Source of the DNA: Lentilactobacillus kribbianus
GTDB lineage: Bacteria; Bacillota; Bacilli; Lactobacillales; Lactobacillaceae
DNA length: 64,000 bases
Reading direction: 5' to 3'
NCBI RefSeq assembly: GCF_013184075.1
Contig: NZ_JABEQQ010000001.1
Coordinates: forward strand, 620,001-684,000
Position 1 is the stretch's first letter. The number at the start of each line of letters is the position of its first letter. A program made the position numbers and the translations under genes. Positions 23,671 through 33,348 of the stretch are shown here, in pieces. Below the pieces are notes generated by a model. That model did no database searches. It saw only the letters and a list, made by a program, of their open reading frames with translations, and was not told where the DNA came from.

Positions 23671-24741
23671 ATGGATATTTTACAAGCAATTGAGCAAACT
23701 TTTAGCAATGTTAGTATTGTGAGCTCAATAACTTCAACTGTTTTTGTTATTTTATTGGGGTGGTATTTACGCCGAGCTGAAATTTTCGGTGATTCCGTAG
23801 GAAAGACACTTTCACGGGTAGCTTTAAAGGTAGCTATTCCAGCATTATCATTTAATTCATTTATGCAACCTATTGATACGGAAACGCTACACCAAGGGAT
23901 TGCCGTTTTGATTTGGGGAATTTTGGTTTATCTACTATTAATCTTTATCACCCCATTGATGTATCCCAAAGCTAAGGGCGACAGAAAACAGGTCCTAGCA
24001 GTACTAACAACTTTTGGTTCAACTACTTTCTTTGGTATTCCAATTGTTGGTGCCGTTTTTGGTGCCAAAGGGATTATGTATAGCTCGATTTTTAATATTG
24101 GTTATCGAATCTTTTTGTACTCATATGGTTATATGAGTTTGACAGGTCTAAAAATGAAGGCTTCCAATATCAAGGTAATGTTGCTTAAGCCAGTGGTTAT
24201 TGCTACTTTCCTTGGTTTTATTATGTGGATTTGCCAAAGTTTCGTACCGCACGTTAATGTACCAGTAGCGGTCAGTGGTGTCCAAGGAACTGATATGGCT
24301 AGTGTTGCCTTTTACCGTATTGATCAGACGGCAATTTGGTTGTGGAAACCATTAAACTACTTAGCAGGTCTATCATCACCATTAGCTTGGTTAGCAATTG
24401 GGATTACCTTAGGCTCCGTTTCCTTTGGGAAGGCGGCTACTAATAAAGTGGCTTGGTATTATAGTTTTAATAAAGTTATTTTAGTACCATTGTTAAACAT
24501 TATCATTTTATCTTTATTGGTTAAGCTTGGGGTAATTTCAATGAGCTATGTGGCAATTGCAACCATCGCTATTATGATGGCTACACCAACTGCAACCGTT
24601 GCCGCTGCATATGCAATTAGTTCTGATAGAGAAGCCTTGTTGACTTCTAACGCTTCATTTATTTCAACGATTGCAGCGGTGGTTATGACGCCTGTTTGGA
24701 TTGCTGGGTTACAAATTTTGCATGGTATTGGCTTAATCTAA
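23671..24741 (+). CDS. AEC-family carboxylate permease (malate/2-hydroxyacid transporter type)
   Basis: A 356-residue membrane protein of the auxin efflux carrier family, with five N-terminal and five C-terminal hydrophobic segments around a central loop; FGIPIVGAVFGAKG and the late ATPTATVAAAYAISSD are family-like. In lactic acid bacteria such proteins include malate permeases (MleP). The neighbours, a D-2-hydroxyacid dehydrogenase 24 bp downstream and a citrate/malate-type two-component system beyond it, point to transport of a hydroxy- or keto-carboxylate. ATG start with GGAGG. Exact substrate unknown. Confidence 0.85.
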   Translation: MDILQAIEQTFSNVSIVSSITSTVFVILLGWYLRRAEIFGDSVGKTLSRVALKVAIPALSFNSFMQPIDTETLHQGIAVLIWGILVYLLLIFITPLMYPKAKGDRKQVLAVLTTFGSTTFFGIPIVGAVFGAKGIMYSSIFNIGYRIFLYSYGYMSLTGLKMKASNIKVMLLKPVVIATFLGFIMWICQSFVPHVNVPVAVSGVQGTDMASVAFYRIDQTAIWLWKPLNYLAGLSSPLAWLAIGITLGSVSFGKAATNKVAWYYSFNKVILVPLLNIIILSLLVKLGVISMSYVAIATIAIMMATPTATVAAAYAISSDREALLTSNASFISTIAAVVMTPVWIAGLQILHGIGLI

Positions 24742-24765
24742 TTCATTTATTTAGGAGGAAATCAG

Positions 24766-25770
24766 ATGTTTAAAATTACTGCATACGGTGTTCGTTCTAA
24801 CGAAGTAGCTTACTTCAATAAGTTGAACACGCAACATTACGAATTAAACTTAGTTGAAGCAATGTTAAATACTGAAAATATTATCGAATCTAAAGGCTCT
24901 GATGGCGTCTTGGTACGAGGTAATTGCCTGGTTGATGAAACTGCCGCTGCTAAGTTTGAGGCTTGGGGAATCCAGTATGTCTTTACTCGCACCGTAGGCT
25001 TTGACCACATTGATTTGCAAGCTACTAAGAAACACAATATTATGGTGGCACGCGTTCCTAGCTATTCACCATACGCAGTGGCCGAATTAGCTTTAACTCT
25101 AGGGATGAGCCTCTTTCGGCACGTCAATGCAGCGGTGGAAGCGACCGTTAGTGGTGATTTAAAAGTCAAACCAAACTATTTCAGTCGAGAAGTGCATAGT
25201 AGCACGGTTGGAATTGTTGGTGCCGGTCGAATTGGTAAAGCAGAAGCTAAACTTTATGCGGGCATGGGCACTAAAATTTTGGCATATGATCCCTATCCAG
25301 ATGACGCGGTCAGAGATTACATCACCTTTGTGGAATTACCTGAATTGTTAGCTCAAGCTGACATCGTTTCAGTTCATGTACCATATTTCAAAGGGGAAAA
25401 TGATAATTTAATCAATGCTGATTTTGTGAAGCAAATGAAGAATTCAGCGGTATTGGTAAACACTGCTCGAGGAGAATTAACCGATATCGATGCGGTGATT
25501 AATGGTTTAAATGATGGACAATTAGCTGGTTATGGTACTGACGTTATGTTAGATGAAAAATCAGTTTTTGGTAAACAATTTGACAATATTACTGATATTC
25601 CTAATCAAGCTGATCAACAATTATTGTTAAACCATCCCAAAGTTATGGTTACTCCACATATTGGTTCATATACGGAACCGGCTTTAGAAGATATGATTTC
25701 CATTAGCTTTGACAACTTTAAAGAAGCTTTAGCAACTGGGCATTCTAAATTTGAATTAACAGCAAAATAA
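24766..25770 (+). CDS. D-2-hydroxyacid dehydrogenase (D-lactate dehydrogenase-like)
   Basis: A 334-residue NAD-dependent enzyme interconverting a 2-keto acid and a D-2-hydroxy acid. The nucleotide-binding motif is GIVGAGRIGKA near residue 149; catalytic residues appear as Arg235 (NTARGE), Glu264 (MLDE) and His at about 298 (TPHIGSYT), as in D-LDH and D-hydroxyisocaproate dehydrogenase. It is co-transcribed with the AEC permease, so it probably handles the transported acid rather than being the main fermentative D-LDH. ATG with AGGAGG. A strong terminator separates it from the sensor kinase. Confidence 0.88.
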   Translation: MFKITAYGVRSNEVAYFNKLNTQHYELNLVEAMLNTENIIESKGSDGVLVRGNCLVDETAAAKFEAWGIQYVFTRTVGFDHIDLQATKKHNIMVARVPSYSPYAVAELALTLGMSLFRHVNAAVEATVSGDLKVKPNYFSREVHSSTVGIVGAGRIGKAEAKLYAGMGTKILAYDPYPDDAVRDYITFVELPELLAQADIVSVHVPYFKGENDNLINADFVKQMKNSAVLVNTARGELTDIDAVINGLNDGQLAGYGTDVMLDEKSVFGKQFDNITDIPNQADQQLLLNHPKVMVTPHIGSYTEPALEDMISISFDNFKEALATGHSKFELTAK

Positions 25771-25783
25771 AAACTGTATAAAT

Positions 25784-25819
25784 AAAAAGTCTTATCTATA
25801 ATATAGATAAGACTTTTTT
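25784..25819 (+). terminator. Rho-independent terminator
   Basis: Arms AAAAAGTCTTATCTATA and TATAGATAAGACTTTTT, then more T; a near-perfect palindrome. Confidence 0.9.
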
Positions 25820-25838
25820 GTCTGAATGGAGATTAATC

Positions 25839-27443
25839 GTGAAACTAAAATTTAAAAAGCAACGACGCTTATCGATTGGCTTTGTGGCAACGATGATTGT
25901 GATGGTATCGTTAACCTTATCATTGCTAGTAACGATGTTGTTTACCTGGCATGCAGAAATTCAAAATAACCAAGAAACTATTAAAAATAATTTGTATAAA
26001 ACGGCACTGGTGGTCGCCAATAATGAAACTGTAAAACAAAGTGTCTTACACCACCAACAAAATAGCCAAGTGCAAGCTTATGCTAAGAATATTAAAAAAG
26101 TAGCGAACGTGCAATTCGTGGTAGTAATGGATGATCATTATATTCGTTATTCGCATCCGAAGCTTTCTGAAGTGGGAAAACGGTTTTTATCTGTAGCAGA
26201 TGCGAAAAAATCAATTAATGGCAAACCACATTTATCAACAACGGCTGGTGTAATGGGACCGGAATATCGTTATTTTTATCCAATCTATCATCAACAAAAG
26301 GTAATCGGATTAGTATGCTTAGGCTACTACCAAAAAAATTTACGCCAAGAAACAGTAAGGTTAACGATTCCCATTTTTATTGGGGCTTTGGCGGGTTTGA
26401 TTATTGGTGCTGTGGGGGCTTTTATTTTAGAATATTATTTACGTAAGGTCTTATTGGGCATGGAACCAGATGAAATCGCGGCAGAAGTTGTGAAACATGA
26501 TGTGGTAATTAACAGCATTGTAGAAGGTATTATTGCGATTGATGAACATGATTGTATCATTGAAATGAACCAGCCAGCACAAGCATTATTTCAAGATCAA
26601 TTAATGCCAAATAACAAAATACCAGCAGATTTTAAACATAAATTTTTTGATATTATTCATTATGAACTGGGAGTTGAACATGAAGTCTGGTATGGTAGTC
26701 GGCAATTGGTGGTTTCTACTATGCCCCTGAATTTGAACAATAATCGTTACGGGATGGTTACTTTAATTCGGGATATTTCAGAAGTAGCTTCTTTGATTAG
26801 CAAGCTTTCAGGTAATAAGCGCTATATTGAGTCTTTGCGTGCTCAAACACATCAATTTATGAACCAACTACACGTCATTAATGGCTTACTAGAAATTGAT
26901 GATGGTCCAGCCGCGCAAGAGTTTATTGCTAAAATTACTCAAGTTCACGATCTGGAAATCGGTCAAATTACTAAGTTGATCAAATTACCGTCACTAGCTG
27001 GTTTAATTTTAGGCAAAATCAAGCAAGCCAGTGAACAACAAATTACGTTAACTTTAGCGGATCAGTCGCTGGTACCGGAAAAGGAATATGCTACTAAGTA
27101 TGAAGTGGATTTATTACGTATTATTAGTAATTTAATTGATAATGCGATTGATGCGGTTTTAGAGACCTCGGAGAAAAATATTAATTTATTAATTAAGGTG
27201 GATGAAAAATCTGATAACGCTCAAATTGTTATTGAAGATACCGGTAAGGGAATTGCGGATACAGAATTAATTTTTACTACGGGATACTCTACTAAAGGCG
27301 ATAAACGGGGCTTTGGGATGCAGATTATTGCGGCCGCAGTGAAAGAATTAAACGGTAATATTGAAGTCACTTCTACCGTTGGTGAGGGGACGATTATTGA
27401 AGTTTGGCTAGGAGGTTTAGTAAATGAAAGCAATGATAATTGA
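25839..27443 (+). CDS. CitA/DcuS/MaeK-family sensor histidine kinase
   Basis: A 534-residue membrane kinase: TM1 at about 14-37, an extracytoplasmic PAS-like (PDC) sensor with RYSHPKLSEVGKRF and YRYFYPIYHQQKVIGLVCLG, TM2 at about 175-200, a cytoplasmic PAS domain, then an H-box THQFMNQLHVINGL with His338 as probable phosphorylation site, N-box NLIDNAIDAV and G-boxes DTGKGI and KGDKRGFGM. This architecture senses di- and tricarboxylates such as citrate or malate. The GTG at 25839 follows TGGAG; the earlier TTG at 25818 lies in the terminator. It overlaps the regulator gene by 20 bp. Confidence 0.88.
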   Translation: MKLKFKKQRRLSIGFVATMIVMVSLTLSLLVTMLFTWHAEIQNNQETIKNNLYKTALVVANNETVKQSVLHHQQNSQVQAYAKNIKKVANVQFVVVMDDHYIRYSHPKLSEVGKRFLSVADAKKSINGKPHLSTTAGVMGPEYRYFYPIYHQQKVIGLVCLGYYQKNLRQETVRLTIPIFIGALAGLIIGAVGAFILEYYLRKVLLGMEPDEIAAEVVKHDVVINSIVEGIIAIDEHDCIIEMNQPAQALFQDQLMPNNKIPADFKHKFFDIIHYELGVEHEVWYGSRQLVVSTMPLNLNNNRYGMVTLIRDISEVASLISKLSGNKRYIESLRAQTHQFMNQLHVINGLLEIDDGPAAQEFIAKITQVHDLEIGQITKLIKLPSLAGLILGKIKQASEQQITLTLADQSLVPEKEYATKYEVDLLRIISNLIDNAIDAVLETSEKNINLLIKVDEKSDNAQIVIEDTGKGIADTELIFTTGYSTKGDKRGFGMQIIAAAVKELNGNIEVTSTVGEGTIIEVWLGGLVNESNDN

Positions 27444-28137
27444 AGATGACCCGATGGTACGAGATTTAAATCATCGTTTTTTAGAACGTGTCTCCGGTGT
27501 ATACTTCAGTGAAATTATCGAAGTGAACTCGGCTACTAATGCTTTGTCTGAGGCAGAGCTAACCAAGGTTGATTTGATTTTATTGGATACTTATATGCCG
27601 GGGATGTCTGTGGTTGATTTTTTGCAAGTGATTCGCGAACGAAAAAATCACGCAGCCGTGATTATGCTAACGGCAGCTTCCGATAATGAAACGGTGCAGC
27701 GAACCATTGATTATGGGGTTACGGATTATTTAATTAAACCCTTTACTTTTAAGCGGTTTGAAACTGCTATTCACAAATTTGCAGAAAGTCATCAAACGAT
27801 CATGAATACCCAAGTGGTGCAGTCGCAATTAGATGAATTATTTCAAGGCAATACGGTGACGACTACGCCACCAACAACGGCGCTACCCAAGGGATTAGCC
27901 CAAAATACGTTAGGAGTAGTCGTGGCCGCCATTAAACAACTTGATGAAACTGCATTTACTAATCAGCAGATAGTGGAGGTTACTAAGTTATCACGGATTT
28001 CCACTAAAAAATACCTCAACTTTTTAGTGACGCAAAATGCCTTGCAAGAAAGCGTGGATTATCGCAAGGTGGGGCGACCGGTAACGATGTATCAAGTGAC
28101 CGATACAGGAGCACTGGCACAATTATTGCATCAATAA
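27424..28137 (+). CDS. CitB/MaeR-family response regulator
   Basis: A 237-residue cytoplasmic regulator: receiver domain with acidic pair IIEDDP, phosphoacceptor Asp55 (LILLDTYMPG), conserved Thr in MLTAAS and Lys in YLIKPF; then a linker and a C-terminal DNA-binding domain with a helix-turn-helix (FTNQQIVEVTKLSRISTKKYLNFL). It pairs with the overlapping kinase gene and probably controls the AEC permease-dehydrogenase operon just upstream. ATG preceded by AGGAGG inside the kinase gene. Confidence 0.9.
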   Translation: MKAMIIEDDPMVRDLNHRFLERVSGVYFSEIIEVNSATNALSEAELTKVDLILLDTYMPGMSVVDFLQVIRERKNHAAVIMLTAASDNETVQRTIDYGVTDYLIKPFTFKRFETAIHKFAESHQTIMNTQVVQSQLDELFQGNTVTTTPPTTALPKGLAQNTLGVVVAAIKQLDETAFTNQQIVEVTKLSRISTKKYLNFLVTQNALQESVDYRKVGRPVTMYQVTDTGALAQLLHQ

Positions 28138-28210
28138 GTAGAATAATCTTACAAATAGCGGACACTCACCTATAATGGAGGCGAGTGTTTTTTATATAGG
28201 AGGCAAATTC

Positions 28211-30739
28211 ATGACAGTTAATGCTAATCCAGTTGACCACATCGAAGTTCGCGGTGGTAACGTTAATAATTTAAAAAATATTGACGTTGATATTCCACTA
28301 AATAAGTTCGTTGCTATCTCCGGTCTTTCCGGTTCGGGAAAATCATCGTTAGCGATGGGGATTTTATATTCCGAAGGGGCCCGGCGCTATTTAGATGCGC
28401 TGGCTACTTACACTCGGCGGCGCATTAGTCAGGTTGGCCGAGCTGACGTTAAATCAGTGAAGCACATTCCGTCAGCCTTAGCATTGCGCCAACGGCCGAG
28501 TGTTCCTGGAATTCGTTCTACGGTCGGGACAATGACCGAAATTTTTAACGTTTTGCGGTTGATTTTTTCCCGGTTAGGCTCACCCAAGTGTCCCAATGGT
28601 CATCAAGTACCACCAACTATTGAAATTGCTGAAGCGATGGACAAGACGGGAGCCGAAATGGGAATGATTACCTGCCCTATTTGTGGCGTGCACTTTCAAG
28701 CGTTTAGTGCCGAGGACTTTGCCTTTAATTCCGATGGCGCTTGTCCGGAATGTGAGGGGCTGGGCGTCACGAAACAACTTGATCCGACTAAGTTAATTGC
28801 AGATCCTAATAAAACCATTGAAGATGGTGCCGTGGCTTCTTGGCGGGTGCCAGGACGGAATTTTATGCCTAGTGTCGCCCGAGCTGCTGGTATTCGAATT
28901 GATGTTCCTTTTAAAGACCTAAGTGATAAAGAAAAGGATTTTGTGTTGCACGGCCCTAAACAAAAAATTTCGGTTGATATTCCGTCGAAAAATGGCCGGA
29001 TTTTCCATATGGATAATGCCATTTATGAAAATGCGTATAACGCTGTTATCGATAGTATGGCTACTACCAAAAGCGAAGTGGCTTTAAAGCGACTCAACCG
29101 TTTTTATAAATTTTCGACTTGTCCGACATGCCATGGTACCCGAATTAATCCCAATCGGTTAACTCAATTAGTGGCTGATCAAAATATTGCTGAAGTGAGT
29201 GCGTTAGCTTTAGGATCATTACCCGCTTGGGTCACTCAGGTCAAAGAGTGGTTGCCAGATAACATGCTGGCTTTAGCTGATAATTTAACTGGTGAATTAC
29301 TGCAACAACTGCAACCATTATTAGATTTAGGGTTAGATTATTTGACCATGGATCGAGCCGGGAGCACTTTATCTACCGGTGAATTACAACGAATTCAGTT
29401 GGGACGTACTTTGCGAACAGAAACTACCGGCGTTTTGTACGTTCTAGATGAACCCTCTGTCGGATTACATCCCGATAATGTGGCCGGATTGATCAATATC
29501 TTTCGACAATTGATTGAACAAGGTAACTCCGTGGTAGTAGTTGATCATGAAACGGCGATTATTGATGCTGCTGATTGGATTATTGAAATCGGACCCGGTT
29601 CCGGAGCGGCTGGTGGGCAAGTGATTGCCCAAGGAACTCCAGCCGAAATTAAGCATGATCCACAATCTCTAATCGGTCCCTTTTTAACGGGGACGGCGCC
29701 GGTATTAGTTCGCAAACCAGCTGCTAAAGCCGATATCATGGTGAATGGCAGCATTGATTTAACGGTCAGTGATCGGTTTAATTTGCACGATGTTTACGTT
29801 CAAATTCCTCTCAACCGACTGACGGCAGTCACTGGTTTTTCCGGGGCGGGCAAAACCACCTTGATTTTGGATAGTTTGTTGCCGGCTTTAACGGCTCAAG
29901 TCAAAGGGGAAAAGTTGCCTAGTCATGTCACCCGTTTAAATGCTGCGGATATTAATAATTTGGTGAGTGTTGATGCGGTACCAGTTGGCAAAAATGCGCG
30001 TTCCACGGTTGCTACATACACTAATATTATGGATGAATTACGGAAACTGTATGCTAAACAACCACTGGCTAAAGAGAAGCATTATACGCCGTCGTATTTT
30101 TCTTACAATAATAAACAGGGAGCTTGTCCCACTTGTGGTGGTACCGGAGAAATTTCACTAGATATTCAGTATTTGCCGGATATGGTGCAAGTTTGTCCGA
30201 CATGTCACGGTAAACGATTTAATCCCGATGTCTTACAAGTAAAGTGGCACGATATGAGTATTGCTGACGTTTTGAGCTTAGAAGTTGATAAGGCGCAAAC
30301 CATTTTGGCGGATGATACTAAAATTTTACGCACCCTAAAAACCTTAGTAGGAATGGGGTTAGGCTATCTTCAATTAGGGGAAGCTACTCCCACTTTGTCT
30401 GGTGGTGAAGCACAACGGTTGAAATTAACCACTCATTTGGTACATCAACTGGATAATTCATTATTCATTTTTGATGAACCAACTGTAGGATTGCATCCCC
30501 TAGATGTGCAAACATTGTTACGAGTTTTTGATCAATTACTAGCTAATGGCGCAACGATTATTGCCATTTCCCATGATTTAGATTTAATTGCCAACGCTGA
30601 TTATATGATTGATATGGGCCCTAAAGGCGGCGTTAACGGTGGTCGAATTATGGCGACCGGGAGTCCGTTAGAGTTGGTAAAAGAAGCTGCGGGAGATAGT
30701 TTGACGTTGGGGTATTTGAGGGGGAGAGTAGGAAAGTAA
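28211..30739 (+). CDS. UvrA-like excinuclease ATPase, class II (UvrA2)
   Basis: An 842-residue protein with two ABC ATPase modules: Walker A GLSGSGKSS at about 38-46 and GFSGAGKTT in the second half; signatures LSTGELQRIQL and LSGGEAQRLKL; Walker B VLDEPSVGLHP and IFDEPTVGLHP; and zinc-binding CXXC pairs such as CPTCGGTGE and CPTCHGKRF. It is about 100 residues shorter than standard UvrA (about 940) and starts directly at the first ATPase, consistent with UvrA2 paralogues that lack the UvrB-binding region. UvrA2 proteins are linked to DNA damage tolerance or resistance to DNA-binding drugs. Start ATG at 28211 follows AGGAGG; the longer frame from 28175 is rejected. Confidence 0.88.
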   Translation: MTVNANPVDHIEVRGGNVNNLKNIDVDIPLNKFVAISGLSGSGKSSLAMGILYSEGARRYLDALATYTRRRISQVGRADVKSVKHIPSALALRQRPSVPGIRSTVGTMTEIFNVLRLIFSRLGSPKCPNGHQVPPTIEIAEAMDKTGAEMGMITCPICGVHFQAFSAEDFAFNSDGACPECEGLGVTKQLDPTKLIADPNKTIEDGAVASWRVPGRNFMPSVARAAGIRIDVPFKDLSDKEKDFVLHGPKQKISVDIPSKNGRIFHMDNAIYENAYNAVIDSMATTKSEVALKRLNRFYKFSTCPTCHGTRINPNRLTQLVADQNIAEVSALALGSLPAWVTQVKEWLPDNMLALADNLTGELLQQLQPLLDLGLDYLTMDRAGSTLSTGELQRIQLGRTLRTETTGVLYVLDEPSVGLHPDNVAGLINIFRQLIEQGNSVVVVDHETAIIDAADWIIEIGPGSGAAGGQVIAQGTPAEIKHDPQSLIGPFLTGTAPVLVRKPAAKADIMVNGSIDLTVSDRFNLHDVYVQIPLNRLTAVTGFSGAGKTTLILDSLLPALTAQVKGEKLPSHVTRLNAADINNLVSVDAVPVGKNARSTVATYTNIMDELRKLYAKQPLAKEKHYTPSYFSYNNKQGACPTCGGTGEISLDIQYLPDMVQVCPTCHGKRFNPDVLQVKWHDMSIADVLSLEVDKAQTILADDTKILRTLKTLVGMGLGYLQLGEATPTLSGGEAQRLKLTTHLVHQLDNSLFIFDEPTVGLHPLDVQTLLRVFDQLLANGATIIAISHDLDLIANADYMIDMGPKGGVNGGRIMATGSPLELVKEAAGDSLTLGYLRGRVGK

Positions 30740-30825
30740 TGAGTTTATTGCTGGTATTAATTTAGTGGTTCATAATTTTATTTAAAGTGAAATTATTTTC
30801 CTTTTCGTACCTTTTTAAAAGAGGT

Positions 30826-30874
30826 ATTATGTAAATTGTATATTTTTACGAAATATCGATTATTTCTACATAAT
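30826..30874 (+). promoter_or_regulatory. Nested inverted repeats at the restriction-modification promoter
   Basis: ATTATGTA (30826-30833) pairs with TACATAAT (30867-30874), and directly before the second arm lies GAAATA-TCGAT-TATTTC (30850-30866). A weak promoter TTGTAT-16 bp-GATTAT (30836-30863) falls within them. The methyltransferase starts with a helix-turn-helix region, so autoregulation here is plausible. Confidence 0.4.
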
Positions 30875-30893
30875 CGCCTCATAGGAGGAAAAT

Positions 30894-31919
30894 ATGAATA
30901 TTGATAGCTTATTAATGGAACATAATACGAATAAACGAAAATTGTCTCAACATCAAGATATTCCGTATACAACAATAGTTTCCGCATTTTCTAAGTCATA
31001 TAATAACTGGTCAGTATCAATATTAAGTGCTGTTGCAAAGGAAGTAGGAATAGGGATGGATGATATAATTAAGCAATTAGATAATGAAAAGACTAGCTTA
31101 AGTCCATTTATTAAGTGGGTAGGTGGTAAAAGACAGTTATTTGGAAATATTAGTGAACTTTTGCCTAATTCTTATAATCGTTATTATGAACCATTTTTAG
31201 GAGGTGGGGCAGTTTTACTTGCTCTTCAACCTAAGCAAGGAGTAATTAATGATTTAAATTATGAACTGATTAATACTTGGCAAGTTGTTAAAGATAATCC
31301 AGAAGAATTAATTGTAGCTTTGCAAAAGCATCAGGAAAAGAATAGTAAGGAGTATTATTTAGATATACGAGTTATGGATCGCGATGGACGCTTGGAGCAA
31401 ATGACTAGTGTTTTGCGTGCGGCAAGATTTATTTATATGAATAAAGTTGGATTTAATGGATTGTGGCGAGTTAATAAAAAAGGTCAAAATAATGTACCAT
31501 ATGGTAAGTATAAAAATCCAAATATTGTAGATAAACGGATAATTGATGTGTCTAAATATCTTAATAAAAATGATATACAAATATCTAATGTAGATTATCG
31601 AGAAGCTGTTGTTACAGCAAAAGAAAATGATTTCGTTTATTTTGATTCACCTTATATTCCTTTAAATCCTACTTCAAATTTTACTTCTTATAATTCTTCG
31701 GAGTTTGGTTTATTGGAACAAGAAGAATTGAGAAATACTGCATTGAATCTAGCAAAACGAGGAGTCAAGGTAATGCTATCTAATTCGGATACTGAAATTA
31801 CACGTAATTTGTATAAAAATAAAATATTTAAATTGCATGAAGTAAAAGCAACTAGATCTATCAATTCTGATGCTAAGAAACGCGGGAAGATAGGTGAGTT
31901 AATCATTACCACTTATTAA
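30894..31919 (+). CDS. D12-class adenine-N6 DNA methyltransferase with N-terminal HTH
   Basis: A 341-residue protein. Residues 1-65 resemble a small helix-turn-helix (LSQHQDIPYTTIVSAFSKS, then a helix ending in GMDDIIKQL). The rest is a Dam/DpnII-type (alpha, D12) N6-adenine methyltransferase: FIKWVGGKRQL near residue 73, AdoMet motif EPFLGGGAVLL near 100, and catalytic motif DSPY at 251-254 (FVYFDSPYIP). Most family members have DPPY; Ser at the second place is a variant. It protects host DNA from the nuclease encoded 16 bp downstream. The recognition site is not evident; several D12 enzymes methylate GATC. ATG with AGGAGG. Base composition is more AT-rich than its neighbours, suggesting transfer. 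Confidence 0.88.
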   Translation: MNIDSLLMEHNTNKRKLSQHQDIPYTTIVSAFSKSYNNWSVSILSAVAKEVGIGMDDIIKQLDNEKTSLSPFIKWVGGKRQLFGNISELLPNSYNRYYEPFLGGGAVLLALQPKQGVINDLNYELINTWQVVKDNPEELIVALQKHQEKNSKEYYLDIRVMDRDGRLEQMTSVLRAARFIYMNKVGFNGLWRVNKKGQNNVPYGKYKNPNIVDKRIIDVSKYLNKNDIQISNVDYREAVVTAKENDFVYFDSPYIPLNPTSNFTSYNSSEFGLLEQEELRNTALNLAKRGVKVMLSNSDTEITRNLYKNKIFKLHEVKATRSINSDAKKRGKIGELIITTY

Positions 31920-31935
31920 GTAGGGAGTAGGATTA

Positions 31936-33348
31936 ATGATAAAAAAAAGACATAATAAAAACGAGGTATGGTCTGCTATTTTTGATAAATTAGGGTCAGA
32001 AATTTTATCATCAATCAACAGTGAACAAGGATACTTTGATATTTCAGCAGACCAAATAAGATACTTTAGTAATGAGCTACACGGTCCTGACGTACGGTTG
32101 TTAGCCAAATTTGATCGCTCATCGGCATTGCCAGATGTTTTTAAAAATAGTTCCAATGATATCGATGACTTTATTAATATTTTACCGATTGGAAATATTA
32201 ATGGACAATATATGTATAGGTTAGGAAAATTTAATGCTTATGCACCATTGACGATAAAAGAAGATGATACTCCAGAAATTATTCGATTTCCAGATATTCA
32301 AACGATAAGACAAGATCATATGGACGAAAAAGGAGTATCGGAAAATACTTATCTTGATTTAGCTTTTACCAGTAATATGTTGAACAGAGCTTTTGATACG
32401 GAGAATAGTCCATTAATGCCAGTGATGCATGGTCGATTACGATCTGGAGATATGAATTTCTTTATTGGTAAAAATAATAAAATATTTATTCATACTGGTA
32501 GCTCCCAAGTAGAAATCGATGCAACTTATGAAAACGATGATAGTATTGTTATAATCGAAGCTAAGTCAGTTCCAGAAAAAGATTTTTTAGTACGCCAATT
32601 ATATTATCCATATTATATTGTTAGGAGTAGAGGTGTTACTAAATCGATTAGGCCATCCTTTATGCTTATGCAGGAAGGTAACTACTATTTCAATGAATAT
32701 GAGTTTGGGGAGTCAGACAATTATTCAACTATAAAATTAGTAAAGCAAAAAGTTTTTCGATTTGCTGATGCTAATATAATAACCTTAGACAAAGTAGTTA
32801 ATATGGTTAAAAATACTCCTATTGTACCAGAACCACAGGTGTTATTCCCACAGACTAATAGTAGAATTGCTTTTGTTAAAACTCTTGGGTTGTTAGAAGA
32901 AAGTAAATTGGAGGAGAGTGAAATAGGATTAACCAGTAAGCAAATTGCTAGTGGTCTTGGATATAGTATTCGTCAAGGTGATTACTATGGTTATTTACCG
33001 GTTTACTTAGGATTGGCTAGGAAAAACAATCAAAAGTTTTATATTAATGCAAGGGGAAGTCAGTTGTATTTGAAATTTAATTCTAATGAGGGAAGAATTG
33101 AACTTATTAGGTTATTACTTAGTCATAAACCATTTAGACTAGTGTTTAATTGGTTTATGACTGATAACCATATAAAAATGGCCTATGAAAAAAATATTTC
33201 TAAAGAACAAAAAGAAAAAATAGTAAATTTAATTCGTAATAATGTTGATTTGTATGGTATTAGTAGTGAAAGCTCAACCTTTAGTAGGCGTGTAAGTTCT
33301 ATTATTAGTTTAGTAAAGTCATGTGTATTCGATGTAATAGAAAAATAA
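31936..33348 (+). CDS. Probable type II restriction endonuclease (PD-(D/E)XK)
   Basis: A 470-residue protein immediately after the methyltransferase. A nuclease core is visible as Asp195 (VEIDATYENDD) followed by Glu208-Ala-Lys210 (IVIIEAKSV), the D-X(n)-EXK pattern of PD-(D/E)XK enzymes, with the conserved-looking LVRQLYYPYYIVRS after it. The C-terminal part (GLTSKQIASGLGYSIRQGDYYG) looks like a winged-helix DNA-binding domain. It is larger than DpnII/MboI-type enzymes, so cleavage specificity may differ from GATC. ATG start with GGGAG upstream. AT-rich codon use like the methyltransferase. Role inferred from motif and neighbour. Confidence 0.75.
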   Translation: MIKKRHNKNEVWSAIFDKLGSEILSSINSEQGYFDISADQIRYFSNELHGPDVRLLAKFDRSSALPDVFKNSSNDIDDFINILPIGNINGQYMYRLGKFNAYAPLTIKEDDTPEIIRFPDIQTIRQDHMDEKGVSENTYLDLAFTSNMLNRAFDTENSPLMPVMHGRLRSGDMNFFIGKNNKIFIHTGSSQVEIDATYENDDSIVIIEAKSVPEKDFLVRQLYYPYYIVRSRGVTKSIRPSFMLMQEGNYYFNEYEFGESDNYSTIKLVKQKVFRFADANIITLDKVVNMVKNTPIVPEPQVLFPQTNSRIAFVKTLGLLEESKLEESEIGLTSKQIASGLGYSIRQGDYYGYLPVYLGLARKNNQKFYINARGSQLYLKFNSNEGRIELIRLLLSHKPFRLVFNWFMTDNHIKMAYEKNISKEQKEKIVNLIRNNVDLYGISSESSTFSRRVSSIISLVKSCVFDVIEK

